A DNA stretch of 64,000 nucleotides from Suillus spraguei (taxonomy: Eukaryota; Basidiomycota; Agaricomycetes; Boletales; Suillaceae): contig JABCPU010000023.1 in NCBI GenBank assembly GCA_016800925.1, positions 304,441 to 368,440 on the forward strand, written 5' to 3'. The notes below the pieces were generated by a model. That model worked only from the letters and a program-made list of their open reading frames with translations. It was not told the DNA's origin and did not search any database. Positions 1 through 12,297 of the stretch are shown here, in pieces (within the stretch, counting starts at the first letter, position 1; each line of letters starts with the position of its first letter). The position numbers were made by a program, and so were the translations under genes.

Positions 1-1086
1 GACAGGAATCGATAACAAGTTATTGTAGAACATCGAATCCCAATCAGAAAAGCCAGTGACTTTTATACGCTTGCGCATCAGAAGAACCTATGCAACGCGG
101 CCAACATTCAGCTTAGGGGCATCATCAGGACACGGAGTCTTACGTAGGCAGCACTCATCAGGCAATTCATAAACATCCACACGTACCCCGCATTCAATCT
201 AGAAACCATGTTTGACATTATGTCTAAACCAATGCCCATGGCGGCGCTCGCTGGCGGAATGTTCTCGGTACCACCTATGGCATTACTGACATCCGTAAAC
301 GCAGCCAATATAGAAGATAACACCTGTCATAAAATGAGCCCATAAACTCTATCCATTCGAATAATGAGGCCACTCGCCATAAAAATGAAGGCGACCATCG
401 TAAGTGCTGTAATTCGTCCGCCGAACCACAGAACTTCTCCGTATGCCTGGTTCTTCGTTAGCCTCAAATGTTTACGACTTGAGAACAATAACCGCACAAT
501 GAGTATAATCGTCAGATTCTTGAAAATGGTATAAACGGGTATACTGAGATATTGCTGCGGCGAGGCTGTTAGTGCATGACGTACGGATTGAGACTCTTGC
601 TTGTTCGGTAGTACTCACCAGACTTTTCGAGCCAGTATAGATTACACTAACCAGCAGACAGCTGATGGGATACCATGCCTTGACATCTTGCATGTCGAAA
701 TCGCGGAATGATATTACACCCGACTTCTTAGCTGCGATCACGCACGCAACACAGACTATACTCTGCATTGACAGCAGTAGAAAAGTCATGTTAAATTGAC
801 TCCCAGACACTACGAACTAAATCAAACTATCAGAGACTAAGCATGATGAAAGGACATTGCCTATGACCTTGTTCATGACTGTCATCATGATTGACGCTAG
901 ACAGTAGCATACTACGGAAGGAACTATACACCACCCCGCAATTGAGCATGCAGTAAACACGAAACATATGGGTAACTTACTAGCAGAGTTAGCCTCTCCT
1001 CCAGAGTCTTTCTGGTTGCCGGTGGCTAAATTGCGCCGCAGCTCTGCCAAGTCTTGATCCTCTGAAGATTCCTTTGAGCTTCCCAT
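1..1086 (-). CDS. VRG4: GDP-mannose transporter (Golgi), 3' end cut by window edge
   Basis: Antiporter that brings GDP-mannose into the Golgi lumen for protein and lipid mannosylation (known for the family). Spliced minus-strand exons show the family's successive segments: [12 protein letters not shown], then VVSGSQFNM and a long hydrophobic stretch, [71 protein letters not shown] and [18 protein letters not shown]. At least four short introns are visible; one is clear at 88-143 (GTAAG...TAG), and another separates NK from FVVSG. The start is the ATG at 1084-1086, giving a short acidic cytoplasmic N-terminus; an in-frame ATG six bases upstream is also possible. The C-terminal third, including the nucleotide-binding GALNK-type motif, lies outside the window. 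Family assignment is very secure. Confidence 0.93.
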
Positions 1087-1994
1087 GTGCACCTGAAGCC
1101 GAGTATATGAAGACTAAAAACGGAGCTTGTAATAGAACCTATAGAAATCACTAGAACCCAGGGATGTTAATGAAGAGATAACAAAATAATCGTAAGATAT
1201 TCAGAATAAAAATGGTATCGTCCTTAAAAAGCATGAGGATACTATGCGGATTTCATATCCGCTATTTGTACACGTGACTCGAATTTGTTGTTCTACCAGT
1301 AGGAAACTCTGAATTCTCCAGCTTTGCTATCCAGTCTTAGAACGCAGCCTTCTTTTCCGACGTGTCAATTGGACGTGGTCCTGTCTTCTGATGCTCATTA
1401 CGCCCAAAGGGTCTGTACACTCATGCCACTAGTAATTATCCAAGAAAATAGCTGAGGGACTAAGAGAACGTCAAAAGTTCAAGCTCGCATCAGATGCAAA
1501 GGCACATATTATGCACCATATGTACCAGCGAAAATTCTCATAGCATCCCAGTCTGTCTAGGGTTGTCCGCCCGACCGCACGCGACATGCTCTTCAGGCAT
1601 GCTGCAAGTTGGACGTTAGTCTATCTCTTAGTCTCTGAGTTGCATTCATTTAAATTATCCCTGCAGCAGTACTTATTGATTGAACTCCCGTAGCATGAAA
1701 AAACCATATGACAATTTGACAACACAAATTCTCGTTTTCAAAGTCCAAGTCGAACACGGTCGATAATGATATACATATACTTTTATTGACTTCTATGCTG
1801 TCCCTAAAATGCCAGTGGTCACGGCATCTTTTCGTCGGTGGCAAACAGCCAGTAGCGTTTCAGGCCCTGGGGCAGCTTGAGGTACTTACCCCGTGTGCTG
1901 GAGTCTGGCGGCCGCATGAGGCATATTTACCGCAAGAGGGTTATTTATTCCGAGTCCAAGAACAACCAAATCTTACATCGGTGCTCACACCACC
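1087..1994. other. intergenic, shared upstream region of VRG4 and CDF-like gene
   Basis: No convincing coding frame on either strand. This stretch separates two divergently transcribed genes and should hold both promoters. I see no recognisable operator or RNA gene. Confidence 0.5.
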
Positions 1995-2840
1995 ATGGTT
2001 TCACGCTCCTTCCTGCAAAAAAGCGCCATCGCTATCAGCATCGCCAGCCTATTCTACAACATCGCGGAAGGCGTTATCTCCGTGGTCTTTGGTGCAGAAT
2101 CGTCGTCGCACTCTCTCATCTTCTTTGGCATCCAATCAATAATCGAAGTGCTCTCGGCTTCACTCGTGGTTTGGAGATTTCTGAATGGACTCAAAGCTGG
2201 CGAAGGAGGCGAGGATGAATCTGAAGTCAGAATGAGCAGAGACCTGAGGTTTGCATGTTTTCCCCTCTGCCGCTTTCATCTACCGACACACACCAGGATA
2301 GAAAGAATGGCAACCTTGGCCATAGGGATTCTCCTCGTGATGCTTACCCTAGCAGCCATCGGTACATCCATCGCCTCCCTCGTCGCCCATGACCACCCCA
2401 GTCCATCCAACGCATCACTTATCATCGCTGGGAGTGCTTTCTTCATCATGTTCTTGTTCTGGGTACCGAAGCGCTACCTTGCAAAGGCGCTGAACTCTAG
2501 CACGATGAACGGCGAGGCACTTTGTACCTTGTCGTGTATGCAGTTCAGCGGTGCGCTATTGATTGGTTCCCTCATATACCGTGTCTGGCGTGGTGGGTGG
2601 TGGGTTGACTCCGCCACTGCCATCGTGATTGCTGTGCTTTTTGGTTGGGAGGGCTCCAAGATGATTAGGTGGGCGAGTAATGATAACTTCAATGGCAGTT
2701 GTTGTTGTGGACAGGAGGAACGGAAGGCAGATAAACAAGCTATTCCTAAAGTCATGCAGCAGCCCAGTACTGCTCCCAAGCGCTGCTGCGGTGACTCCGG
2801 TTGTTGCAAACCTTCACAGGAAAGTGCCAACGAAGTCTAG
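1995..2840 (+). CDS. cation-diffusion-facilitator-like membrane protein with Cys-rich tail
   Basis: The start ATG at 1995 is followed by about five hydrophobic segments laid out like the membrane domain of cation efflux (CDF) proteins: FLQKSAIAISIASLFYNIAE, then a second helix with IIEVLSASLVVWRF, a third with LAIGILLVMLTLAAIGTSIA, a fourth with LIIAGSAFFIMFLFWV, and a last with DSATAIVIAVLF. A 48-nt GT-AG intron (2249-2296) is likely; because 48 is a multiple of three, retention adds 16 residues without a frame change. The C-terminus has CCCG, CCGDSGCC and further Cys residues instead of a long CDF cytoplasmic domain, suggesting metal binding (inference). The canonical His/Asp metal-site pairs of CDF proteins are not obvious, so transport activity is unproven. 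Confidence 0.75.
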   Translation: MVSRSFLQKSAIAISIASLFYNIAEGVISVVFGAESSSHSLIFFGIQSIIEVLSASLVVWRFLNGLKAGEGGEDESEVRMSRDLRFACFPLCRFHLPTHTRIERMATLAIGILLVMLTLAAIGTSIASLVAHDHPSPSNASLIIAGSAFFIMFLFWVPKRYLAKALNSSTMNGEALCTLSCMQFSGALLIGSLIYRVWRGGWWVDSATAIVIAVLFGWEGSKMIRWASNDNFNGSCCCGQEERKADKQAIPKVMQQPSTAPKRCCGDSGCCKPSQESANEV

Positions 2841-3110
2841 CATGTTCAAATCATAGTTAATGTTGTACAATAAGTATTTAGCGAGGCATGTATGAGATAA
2901 GTAGGAACTAGTTATTACACCAAGTGACTCTTCCAATATAGGAGTTCTACACCACTGGAATACGATGGAACTAAGCGATGATCAGCATGGTTTGATACCT
3001 TGCCATCGTTGTCCACGACCATAGAAATCACAGATGTTGAATTGCGGTCAGGGATGTAGTGTGTGCCCTGTTCAACCTGATTCGAAGGAATCCCATGACT
3101 ATTGACAGTG

Positions 3111-5450
3111 TTAGCATGAATATACTTTTAACGAGGAAAAAACTCGCATCTCAGCTATATGGTTTTGGATGAAAGTAAGTGACAGGGCATCGCGCACATG
3201 ATGCTGGCACAAGGCACAATGCACAATAGCATCTGCCTTCACAGGAGGTTTGGCCTCTTTCTCATAATCCTTGACATTTACCAGCTCCCCACCCTCTATC
3301 ATTGTCCACTCAATCTCTTCAGGTTGCAGATCTCTGTGTAAGCGATAGCTGTGCACCACCTGGTACGACAAACCGATGAGCATTGTCGCAAGAATCCGTG
3401 GAAATTTCATTTACCGCCATGTCCCATGTCATAACCACCTTTCTGCCCGGCGTGGAACATTTCCGCATGCAAAACGAGCATCTAGTTTATCCATGTCCTC
3501 TCGACGCGTAGTCTTCGGGTCAAGACTGGCGGCCTGGACAATAGCTGCGGTTCCCTCGAAAACACTAATCCGAGGAAGATGTCTAACAGCGGACCACGTC
3601 TGGCAACCGAACAGTCTCACTTGTAGAATATAGACCTCGTCAAGCAGCGAAACAGATGCCGGGATGAAAAATCCAGGCCACGACAGCACTTCAGGATACG
3701 CCAGTAGACGACGATCACTACCAGATTCCACAACGAATACAGCAGTCGCCAACTGCAGGCAATCTGCATCCTTCTGCTTTCCACTATCACCCTGGCTATC
3801 TGAGGAACGGATCAGTTCTAAAAATTCGTGATCGACTTTGGCCCTCCAGGAGGATACAAAGTTCGGGAGCTGCTGAAAGGCAGAGACAAACGAAGTCGCG
3901 GTAATTGTGGCTGATTCAGGTGACATGATAAGAACTCTGAAGGGGTCGAACTCTGCAACATCGACGGCATGCGGCATTATGTCAAATGCTGCATCTGGAG
4001 GAGGGGGGTGCTGGAGATACTTCTTGTACTCATCCATCAGAATCTGGCGCCGAGGACCATAGATTTTATCTTCTATGCGACGAATCCTGACATCATCGAG
4101 CGCTGCGATCAAATCTGGGCGCATACGATCCCACGCTAGTAGTGAGGAGATGAATACCTAACTCTAACAATTCGACGACATACTCACATTTTTGATTAAG
4201 AGGTTTTGGTTCTCTGAACGAAGCCCCTAGATGGTCTTGCAGCCAGAATCTATCCACGTAGTCCAACTCAGGCTTGTAGCCTGCCTCAGTGAGGCGAGTT
4301 ACAATGCTAAGTTTGCGCATCAATCAAGGCTGGAGCATATAAGAAGGCAGCTGACGTACTCATCCTGGCGACCGCGTCTAATGGTGTCAAGTTCATATTT
4401 GCGAGAACTCGCCACAGACTGTGACCACTGCTGACATTGCTCTGCATGCTGGAATGAAGATGTAGTTGCATAACCCAAGTATAACAAGTTCAACAACCTA
4501 CTTCCATAACCTCAGCAGCATGCTTTCGCTTCCTAGACAACAAAGCTGCCATCTCATCCGCTGGGGTCTTCGAGTGCTCAGCAAGCAGTTCATCAAATGC
4601 CTTCTTAAGGAATAGTTGCTTGGGTCGGCCTGAAACGTCGTAAGAGTACCGAATGTAACAGTGATGTAAATCAAGGTAGGCCCACCTGTTCCGTATATCA
4701 TGGTATGCGGTAAGTCATATGAGCTGAGATTTACCGTCCATGAAATGCGGCTTCGTGAGCTCCACTGATCAATAGTGCTGTGCACAGCGTAAACACAAGG
4801 GTTGAAAAGCCTGTTGAAAGATGACCAACTGTTCACCGATGCATCTGGGGCAGTATCGTGCCCGAAGTGGCCATAAAACAGATCGGACAACTCTGTCGCA
4901 ATCCTACAGTACATATTGGTGAGAAAGGGTGGTGGCACTTTTGATAAAGCTCGTCGCACATGGCAATGAGGGTAGAAAGCAAGATTTGCGTACTGTGGTT
5001 CACTCATGTCTTGGGGACAATCGGGAAGGTCATCAACCTGGAGGCGGGCAGTTTTCCAAGCAGAAGCGGATGATCGTTGCAGCAATAAATTTCGGAAGTC
5101 CTTACTAGTTCGGGATAGATTCAAAAGGTCCATTGGAAGGAGAAAACTGAGTATCTGAATGAGTTCATGAGCCTTGCATAAACAACTATAGGCTCGAGTC
5201 TGACATGAAATAAAACATCCAAGTTCATCGTGGGCATTAGGTCGAGTCGTCCACGGCGCTTCAACTTCTTTTTGGCGCGGTGACCTATGCCTTTCCTGGA
5301 TCTTTTCTTGACATGGCGGGGAGCAATGTCAAGGTCTTCTGAATCCTCGTCACTAGTACTAGCTTGGGGGATAAGCCTTCCTGGATTTGGGACCGTTCCT
5401 TTTTGGGAGTCATTGTTGACTACACGAGTAGCTGATCTTGTTGTAACCAT
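3111..5450 (-). CDS. F-box protein of the agaricomycete type, with one frame break
   Basis: The start ATG at 5448-5450 begins MVTTRSATRVVNND, followed by a basic stretch (KKRSRKGIGHRAKKKLKRRG) and an F-box: LMPTMNLDVLF, intron, MDLLNLSRTSKDFRNLLLQR. The F-box would bind Skp1 in an SCF ubiquitin ligase (known). The domain is followed by LPDCPQDMSEPQYANL, a signature I remember from mushroom F-box families, and by a conserved exon with RRKLSIVTRLTEAGYKPELD. About seven exons are apparent. Near 3460-3462 the reading frame must lose one base for the conserved tail (CSTPGRKVVMTWDMA) to be read, then a 55-nt intron (3360-3414) leads to the last exon (VVHSYRLHRDLQPEEIEW). It is either a recent pseudogene or an assembly indel. 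Substrate unknown. Confidence 0.8.
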
Positions 5451-5708
5451 TGAACTACAGTCCTTGGTGTACACTAAACTTGAGGCTTGTACTGCGTGGG
5501 GGTCAAAAAAAAGGAGTCTCGCTGGATCGGGATCGGCCTTGGGCTTGATGTCACAAAAATGACCAAACAATAAAAAATAAAAATACTTACAAATAAATGA
5601 AGACGAAATTCATGCATACACAAACGATAATAAAGGAAATTCATTACAGCAAATCTCAAGCATATACTACGATAGAGGGTAACAGACTAACAGTCCACAT
5701 AAAAACGA

Positions 5709-8700
5709 TCAGTATCCAAAGCCGGTCATAGCCTGGGTAGTAATAGGTCAGTCATACGGAACACCAACGGCAAGGAGAAACTCACAGGCATCATACCAAC
5801 CATGCCGTTACCATTTGCCATTGGTGGCGGTTGACTGACATATCTAAAGCTCGTTCATTAAATCAAGTATGTGAAACTCGCCAGGATCCTTACCCGTTGG
5901 TTATCATCAGACGGGTGGCAGGGTTGATAATTGGGGCTTCAGCTTCTTGTTGCTCCTTCGCAGACTCTTTTTTGGAGCGCTCCTTGACCTCCTTCTCCAA
6001 TGCAGCCAACTTCTCGCGCATGGTCCTTGATACTTGAATTTTATATGGCATGTAGAAATCATTGAGACCATGTTGCCACGACAGCTCTTCCACAACATCT
6101 GGGCGAAGAAGGTCGAAGCAAACGTATAGCATAGCAGCGAAGCACTCCTTGTTGCCGATATCAACGAAGTACGAGAGCAGATCTTCAGCGACGTCTGTTG
6201 AAGCAGAGGTGGCGGCAGTGATAATAGCGTCCTTATACAACTGATCGTGCTTTGAGAGAGATATCGACTCTTCCCAGCGAGAATTTTTCTTGAATACAAA
6301 AGTCAGTTTCACATCATTGTATACCCGAACGATCATGTACCTTGTAGAGATGTGCCGCAAGTCTCCTGAATTCCAGCAGACCATGCTGCTCTAAGCGCCG
6401 TGCAAGACCAATGTTATCGAAGTTGTCAAAGCTGTCGATAGAATCTCGGAGCGTTTTATAGTCTTCTTCTTCTATGAGGAGGTCATTGTATGCATCGTTC
6501 ACGGTCTCAATATTCAACTACTCGAGCAATCAGCTCTCACATAGAGGAGACAACAAGCGTAAAGCGGCTTACATGCTGGACGGCAATGAGATATGCCCGA
6601 ATCAAGGGAATATGATCTATCTGGCGGAACATACGGACAACCCGCGCGTGCTCAACGCGGGGAATGAGAACAGTGAGAAGATCAGTCAAAAGCGTCGGTT
6701 GTTCTTGAAGATAGAATGTGAGTGCCTTGTAATATCTAGAAAATTATTCTAGCCAGAGCATCGTCAGATTTGCGAGAACCCACATTTCGACATTGGCAGC
6801 CCGAACGATAACATCTTTGAACTGGTTGTGCTCCCAAGCATCAGCTGAACGTTCAATCATCGCCAAAGCCGCATTATCCTGGAACAAATATGAGTATATA
6901 TTAATAGAGTTGGTGACAAGAACACGTACAAACTCGTCGTATTTCATGTATAGGAAAACCAACTCGGGCCAGAGATGAGCCTTTTCAGTGGCTTTGATAA
7001 CCTAGACGGGGTCTGAGCATAAAGACCGAAATAACGTGCGTGACACCTGCCTTGGGGATGTTGATTCTCGAGACGAAAAGCTTGAGGTGTTCCATCACTA
7101 ATCAAATGAAGATGAGATGCTGCCATGGAGATAACGATCTGCTTACATTTTCCTGGTCTGTACTTGCTGTATAGGATCGACAACTCGGTGAAGATACCCA
7201 TCTGTCCAAATCATTAGAGCTGACGATGGCAGATGTCTTAAAAACGCTTACATGCGCTCGCTCTAAACTCAAAGCAGCTTCAAGTAAGGACAGAACTTCA
7301 TCGAAGTAGCCCCAACGTTCATAAGACCTAAGCAGAGCGGCCACTTCCTCCTAAATTGACAGTGAGTGGATGACATAGTTATTAAAACGCTAACTGACCG
7401 CGTGAACGACGATGTTCAAGCCGCAAATTTGCGCCTGTGACAATAGTCAGAATGCAACTGAGCTTCATATATAAAATCACTGACGAGTCTGAACTCAGCT
7501 TTCTCGATACATGCAGCATGGACCTGCTTCCAAACCCTTAGGCAGTGTCAATTCAGGATTGAGGCCTTGAAAGAATGAACGCACTGAGTGTTTCCGGCCT
7601 TCCGGGCACTTTCCACAGCCGCTTGATTCTCGCCCAGGTAAATGAGAGTCGTGGCAAGACGTGCCCAATTTGAGATACTAGTGAACAGTAATTTGGCAGC
7701 TTGGTACAGTTCATCCTCGAAGCACTTCTCTCCGACCTCCAGGATATCAGCAACATTGGTCATGGCCAAGAAGTCCTCCATATCATGGAGACGGTCGGTC
7801 TTAGCATATGCATACGCAAGTTCTGTATCGATCTTAGGTTCGCGAAGTGTCTTGCGGGCCATTTGAAGGAATCGAACAAGATCATCATGTTTTCCAGCGT
7901 GACTCGAAATTTCAATGACCTCAGCGAAGTTGGAGGGGTCCTCAGCCTTGATATATGACTCTGAAGAAAGACATAAATGACAACACAAACGAGAAATTGC
8001 AAACAACTCACCGATGGCGTCCTTGATGCGAAGACCATCGAGCTGAGCCTTGGCAAGTCTGCTCCACACTTCTGGCTTGTTGGCCTTGTTTGCATAGTCT
8101 AAACCGCGGTCGATGGAGGCGATATGCTCGACGAGAACATTGATAGCCATTGCATGTTGATCGTATTTCTTGTAGATTGTCAGTGCCTCTTCATACAGTC
8201 CATGATCGGTAGCAATCTTGGCTATCTCCCCGGCGTCGTAGTTCTGGAGCTTGTTGATGTAGCCAACGACCTTCCCCTTGTCTGCGCGAATTGCGGTCAG
8301 GAGAAGAAGGTTCTGGAGATTGCGGTTGTCGCTGAACGGAGAGGGCTCGATAACTACTTTCTCGAGAAGCTCGATTAACTCGATTGGGAGATCAGCCGAG
8401 AGGAATGCCTTGACGGTTACTGAGACATCATCAGGGTCCGTGCACTCTGGGAGTGCGGTCGCGACGATCTATTTAATAGCGAGTGATCTCTAAGAATGTG
8501 TAGTTAGATTTGTTCAACTCAATCTCACCTGATCAATGAGAGCCCTGCGGTGAATATTGTCATGGACAAGAACTTGCGCCCAAAGCTCAGGCTGGCGACG
8601 TTTCACGAGGTACCGAGCTTGCTGTTTGAACATCGAGTTGTCGTTGGTAATGCCAATAAGCTCATCATCACAGAAACCCTTTGCGTAAGCGATATAGGCA

Positions 8701-11700
8701 AGGTAAGGATCCCTGGCCTCGCAGAACTTCCCGACAACCAGCGGCTCATACAACTATGGAACGAGTAAGTGAGCATGCTAATTAAACTCATTTGCCAGAT
8801 AGCATGACTCACGTTATTTTCCTTCAAGAACGTTTCCGGGTTGTTGTTGCTGTCAATGGAAATTTTGGCAATAGCATTGAAGACCGCTGGGTCCTGGCTG
8901 CCAGACTGCACGCGAGCCTCCAGCCACGGCAGAATAAGTTTCAAACGGTTGCGTTGCTCGACTTCATTCACAAGCTCATCAATGGGAAAATTCCCAGTGA
9001 CAGAAGCAAGTAAACTCTTGATGGTTGTCTCGTCGCAATCCACGTCGAGTAGACCCCCAACAACCTGAGGCGTTCGAACTGAGTTAACGCGCTGCACATA
9101 CACCTCAATGAACTTCGTGAGTCCGTTCTGGTACAGGTACAGAACCAGGTCGTGCACGAAGTCGAAGCGGTCACAGACGATGATAAGGGGAAGTTGATCC
9201 GGCAGCTTCGCCTCCTTCAGGAAGTTCTTAACCTTCTCAGGGTTGTAGTGGTTGCTCTCTCTGCAAATTCGCTCGACCTCACGAATTTGACCAGTACGAG
9301 TAGCGGCCTGAATGTACTTGAAGTGCACCTCGGGATCCTCACTAAGGTTAACAATGGAGCCAAGGTAGTAGTAGAGGCCTGCATTTTAGTTAGCGCTCGC
9401 TGGTCATTCACCACCTTAGTCACACGCGACGGAAATCACCTTCAGATGTCTTGAAAGATTCAAACATCTCGATGAGCTTCACAGGACCCAAGATGTCGGA
9501 GTATTTGGTGGCGATCTGGATTACAACCTGCAAGTTCTGCCGGATGTTAACGCGCAGCATCTCCTGCATGCATGACATGGACTGCTCTGTTGTTAGACGA
9601 CTGAAGTAATTCACTAGCCACTTCGGAAATGTCAGGCTTCTACCTCCTGTTGGAAGCAATAAATCGAGAGCTCACCTCCGGCTGTAGACCGCTGGTATGA
9701 ACAATAGCGCGCTTGATGTCCGCTAGGTCTTCATAGTGCTCCAATGCCTTCCCACAGATAAATGAGACATGATCAGCGTTCACGGCCAAAATTTACTCAC
9801 TCGTTGGAGTAAGCCTGCCTTCTCGCAAAGATTGGCAATTCGGGGTCTATCGTAGTTGGTAAACATCTCATTGCCGAGGATGGCATCTGCAACTTGAGGA
9901 GCATGAACAAGATTCATCTCGAGCAAGCGAGTCTGCAAATGGCCTTGCTCGGGTTTGTTATCCTTCAATGCATCGAGAAGGAACGAGGTTGCGGGCTGAA
10001 TCATATTTTGTGACATGAAGATGTCGACCACCTAAGAAAGTGACAAATAAAGAACCGACGATCACATAGATAGGAAGTAGCCTTACCCTTTCCATGTCCA
10101 CGAGCGGCCCGTTCTCGTCATTGACCAACTGACTTGCGAACTCGGCCCCCTTCTCTGAATTTGTCCTCATGACATGCTGTAGAAGAGAAATGTAATCTGG
10201 GGTGTAAGCAACTTTCTTCGAGTATAGGACGATCTTCTCAGTTTGTCCAGTCTCCGCGAAGCAAGCGATGACCTTGTTGGGGATGTTCGCTCGTAGGTAG
10301 ACGCTCAGCGCCAGTGTCATGTCATGTAACCGCACAATATCCCCCAATTCCTCACTGCATGTGAGCTTCAAAGGAAACTTGAGCAAGAGCAAAACACAAG
10401 GAAGAATAACCTCACCTTGTTCTCCTTAAGCCACTTTTCCAGCAGTTGTTTCCTTCCCTGTTGCAACACCGGACGAGCGAGTTCGAGGGACTCAAAGTGG
10501 TTGAGCTCGCCCTTCTCTAATAAGATACCGAAGTACTGCAAAATTGGTGACAAGCCACCAGGAGGCGCTGGAGCTTGTTTGAAGGACTCGATGACTTGCG
10601 CAGTCCGGAGTATACCCTACATGATAACATATATTGAGAAGAGAATGATCAGCAACTTGAGACCTACTCTTGGAGAGTTCGCAGCAACTTTTGCGGCCTC
10701 GCTGTACTGTCCACTAGAGAACAATTGCTGGTATTGCTTGATGTAGAGATCATCCGCGCCAGGGAGATTTGCACGACTGGCGAGTTTGAAAGCAAGTTCC
10801 GTGTTATTGAGGGTGGTCAAAATGTACGGAATGATGGTCTGCTCGTCAACGCTGACTGAAAGGACTTGACCCTTCTTGTTGACACCAATGATACCATTCG
10901 ACACTTCATGCTCAGCAGTGACAAAAATTGTGTCACCAGAGATGCGGTTCATGTACACACATGCACCACTATCCAGATCATACAAGTGAATGAAACCGTA
11001 TTTCGTAACCAGGAAAATGATGCCATGTTTCTTCGATACTTGCATTGCCACCGGGAAATCGTTGGTGGCCTCTGGAGGGAAATAGACGTCTACCGCCTTC
11101 TTCACAAAAGGAGGATCAGGAGCTGTGTGGTCAATTTCGACAACATGAAGCTAGTGAAATGTTAAATATTCCGCACGCTTCACAGTCACAAGAAGACAAA
11201 CCTTGGCGCCTGTTGCTGTCCTGACTGCAAACGCAAATAGTTTTGTGACGTGTTGGTGTCCGTCAAGTTTCAGCTCCGCAAAAGTAGCTGCATGCCCCTC
11301 AATAGGTTGACTAACGCCTCGTTCACGACTATACAACTGCATTGCGCCCTTGACCTTGAAAGCCGAGGGATTTGTTGTGTTGCCAGTTATACCGATGAGA
11401 ACCAGCCATTTCTCGTCCGGAGTTACACGATAGTTGATAATTTGAGCACCAGTCAATGTCGCATGCCGATCGAATACTTTCTGAGGCGGGGAAGTCTGGT
11501 CCGAGATGCTCCAGTGGTACACAGCCGTGTCGGTGACCATACCGATGGTAGTATCTGAGACCCACTTCCAGAACACGACATCTTCTGCGTTGACGTGTGA
11601 CTTGACTTTTTGCTTCGTTTCAATGTTGAAAATTTGAAGCGTTCGCGCAGCTAGAGCAAGAGCTTTAAGTATTTCCTTCCATTGTGATGCACACAAAACC

Positions 11701-12106
11701 GTACCCTTCAAGGCGAGAATTTTATTGCGAGGGTGCATTATCGCAGAGTCTGCGCTTATCGGTCTTCGTAGGACATTATTGGCATCCGCAAGGTCGATGA
11801 TGACGACTTGATTTTGCTCATTAATCTTCTCTCGTACACAAATGAAGTGGTCGGACTCCAGGGTCAGGGTCTATGAAACGCGAGCCCACGCGGTCAGTCA
11901 TCTCGTTTAGAACGCAGCTGCATACACTGCACACACCTGCAACATTATAATAAAGCCCAGCACACACGAAGAATTTAGTCTCCTTCAACTAATAACAGTG
12001 CCAAATGGGTTGCGCGTACCTGAAAGCCAATTGAACTTGGCTGGATGGCCAAGCTTGAGAGTTGAAGATGCTCGCAGAATGTGATGGGTTTCGAAATATC
12101 GGTCAT
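5709..12106 (-). CDS. CHC1: clathrin heavy chain
   Basis: Scaffold of clathrin triskelia, acting in endocytosis and trans-Golgi/endosome vesicle formation. The start ATG at 12104-12106 reads [19 protein letters not shown], typical of the N-terminal beta-propeller; exon 1 is exactly 29 codons with a GT donor at 12019. Propeller strands continue through [11 protein letters not shown] and [18 protein letters not shown]; then come the linker and the successive alpha-solenoid repeats, for example [19 protein letters not shown] and [19 protein letters not shown]. The C-terminal trimerisation region ([15 protein letters not shown]) is followed by a coiled Lys/Glu stretch. The last exon encodes AMTGFGY and a TGA at 5709-5711, after a final intron in the NGMVGMMP region. 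Twenty or so short introns interrupt the gene. Expected length (about 1,680 residues) matches the family. Very secure. Confidence 0.97.
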
Positions 12107-12297
12107 GGCGCAGAAAGTCAAAGCCAGACGCGGCGCAGTTGAGGAAGACGTGGGTGTTGGGTTAGCGAAGGTAAGGTAATATAAGTTTACCCTTATTTGT
12201 CTCTCGTTTGCAAACGACCAAACTGCGGGAAAATCGACAAATATAACACATGGAATGCGTGTAAATACATAAAGTGATATTCCACCGACACTCTACT

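Noticed and set aside
2474..2830. 118-codon minus-strand frame opposite the CDF-like gene
   Set aside because: Shadow of the plus-strand coding sequence.
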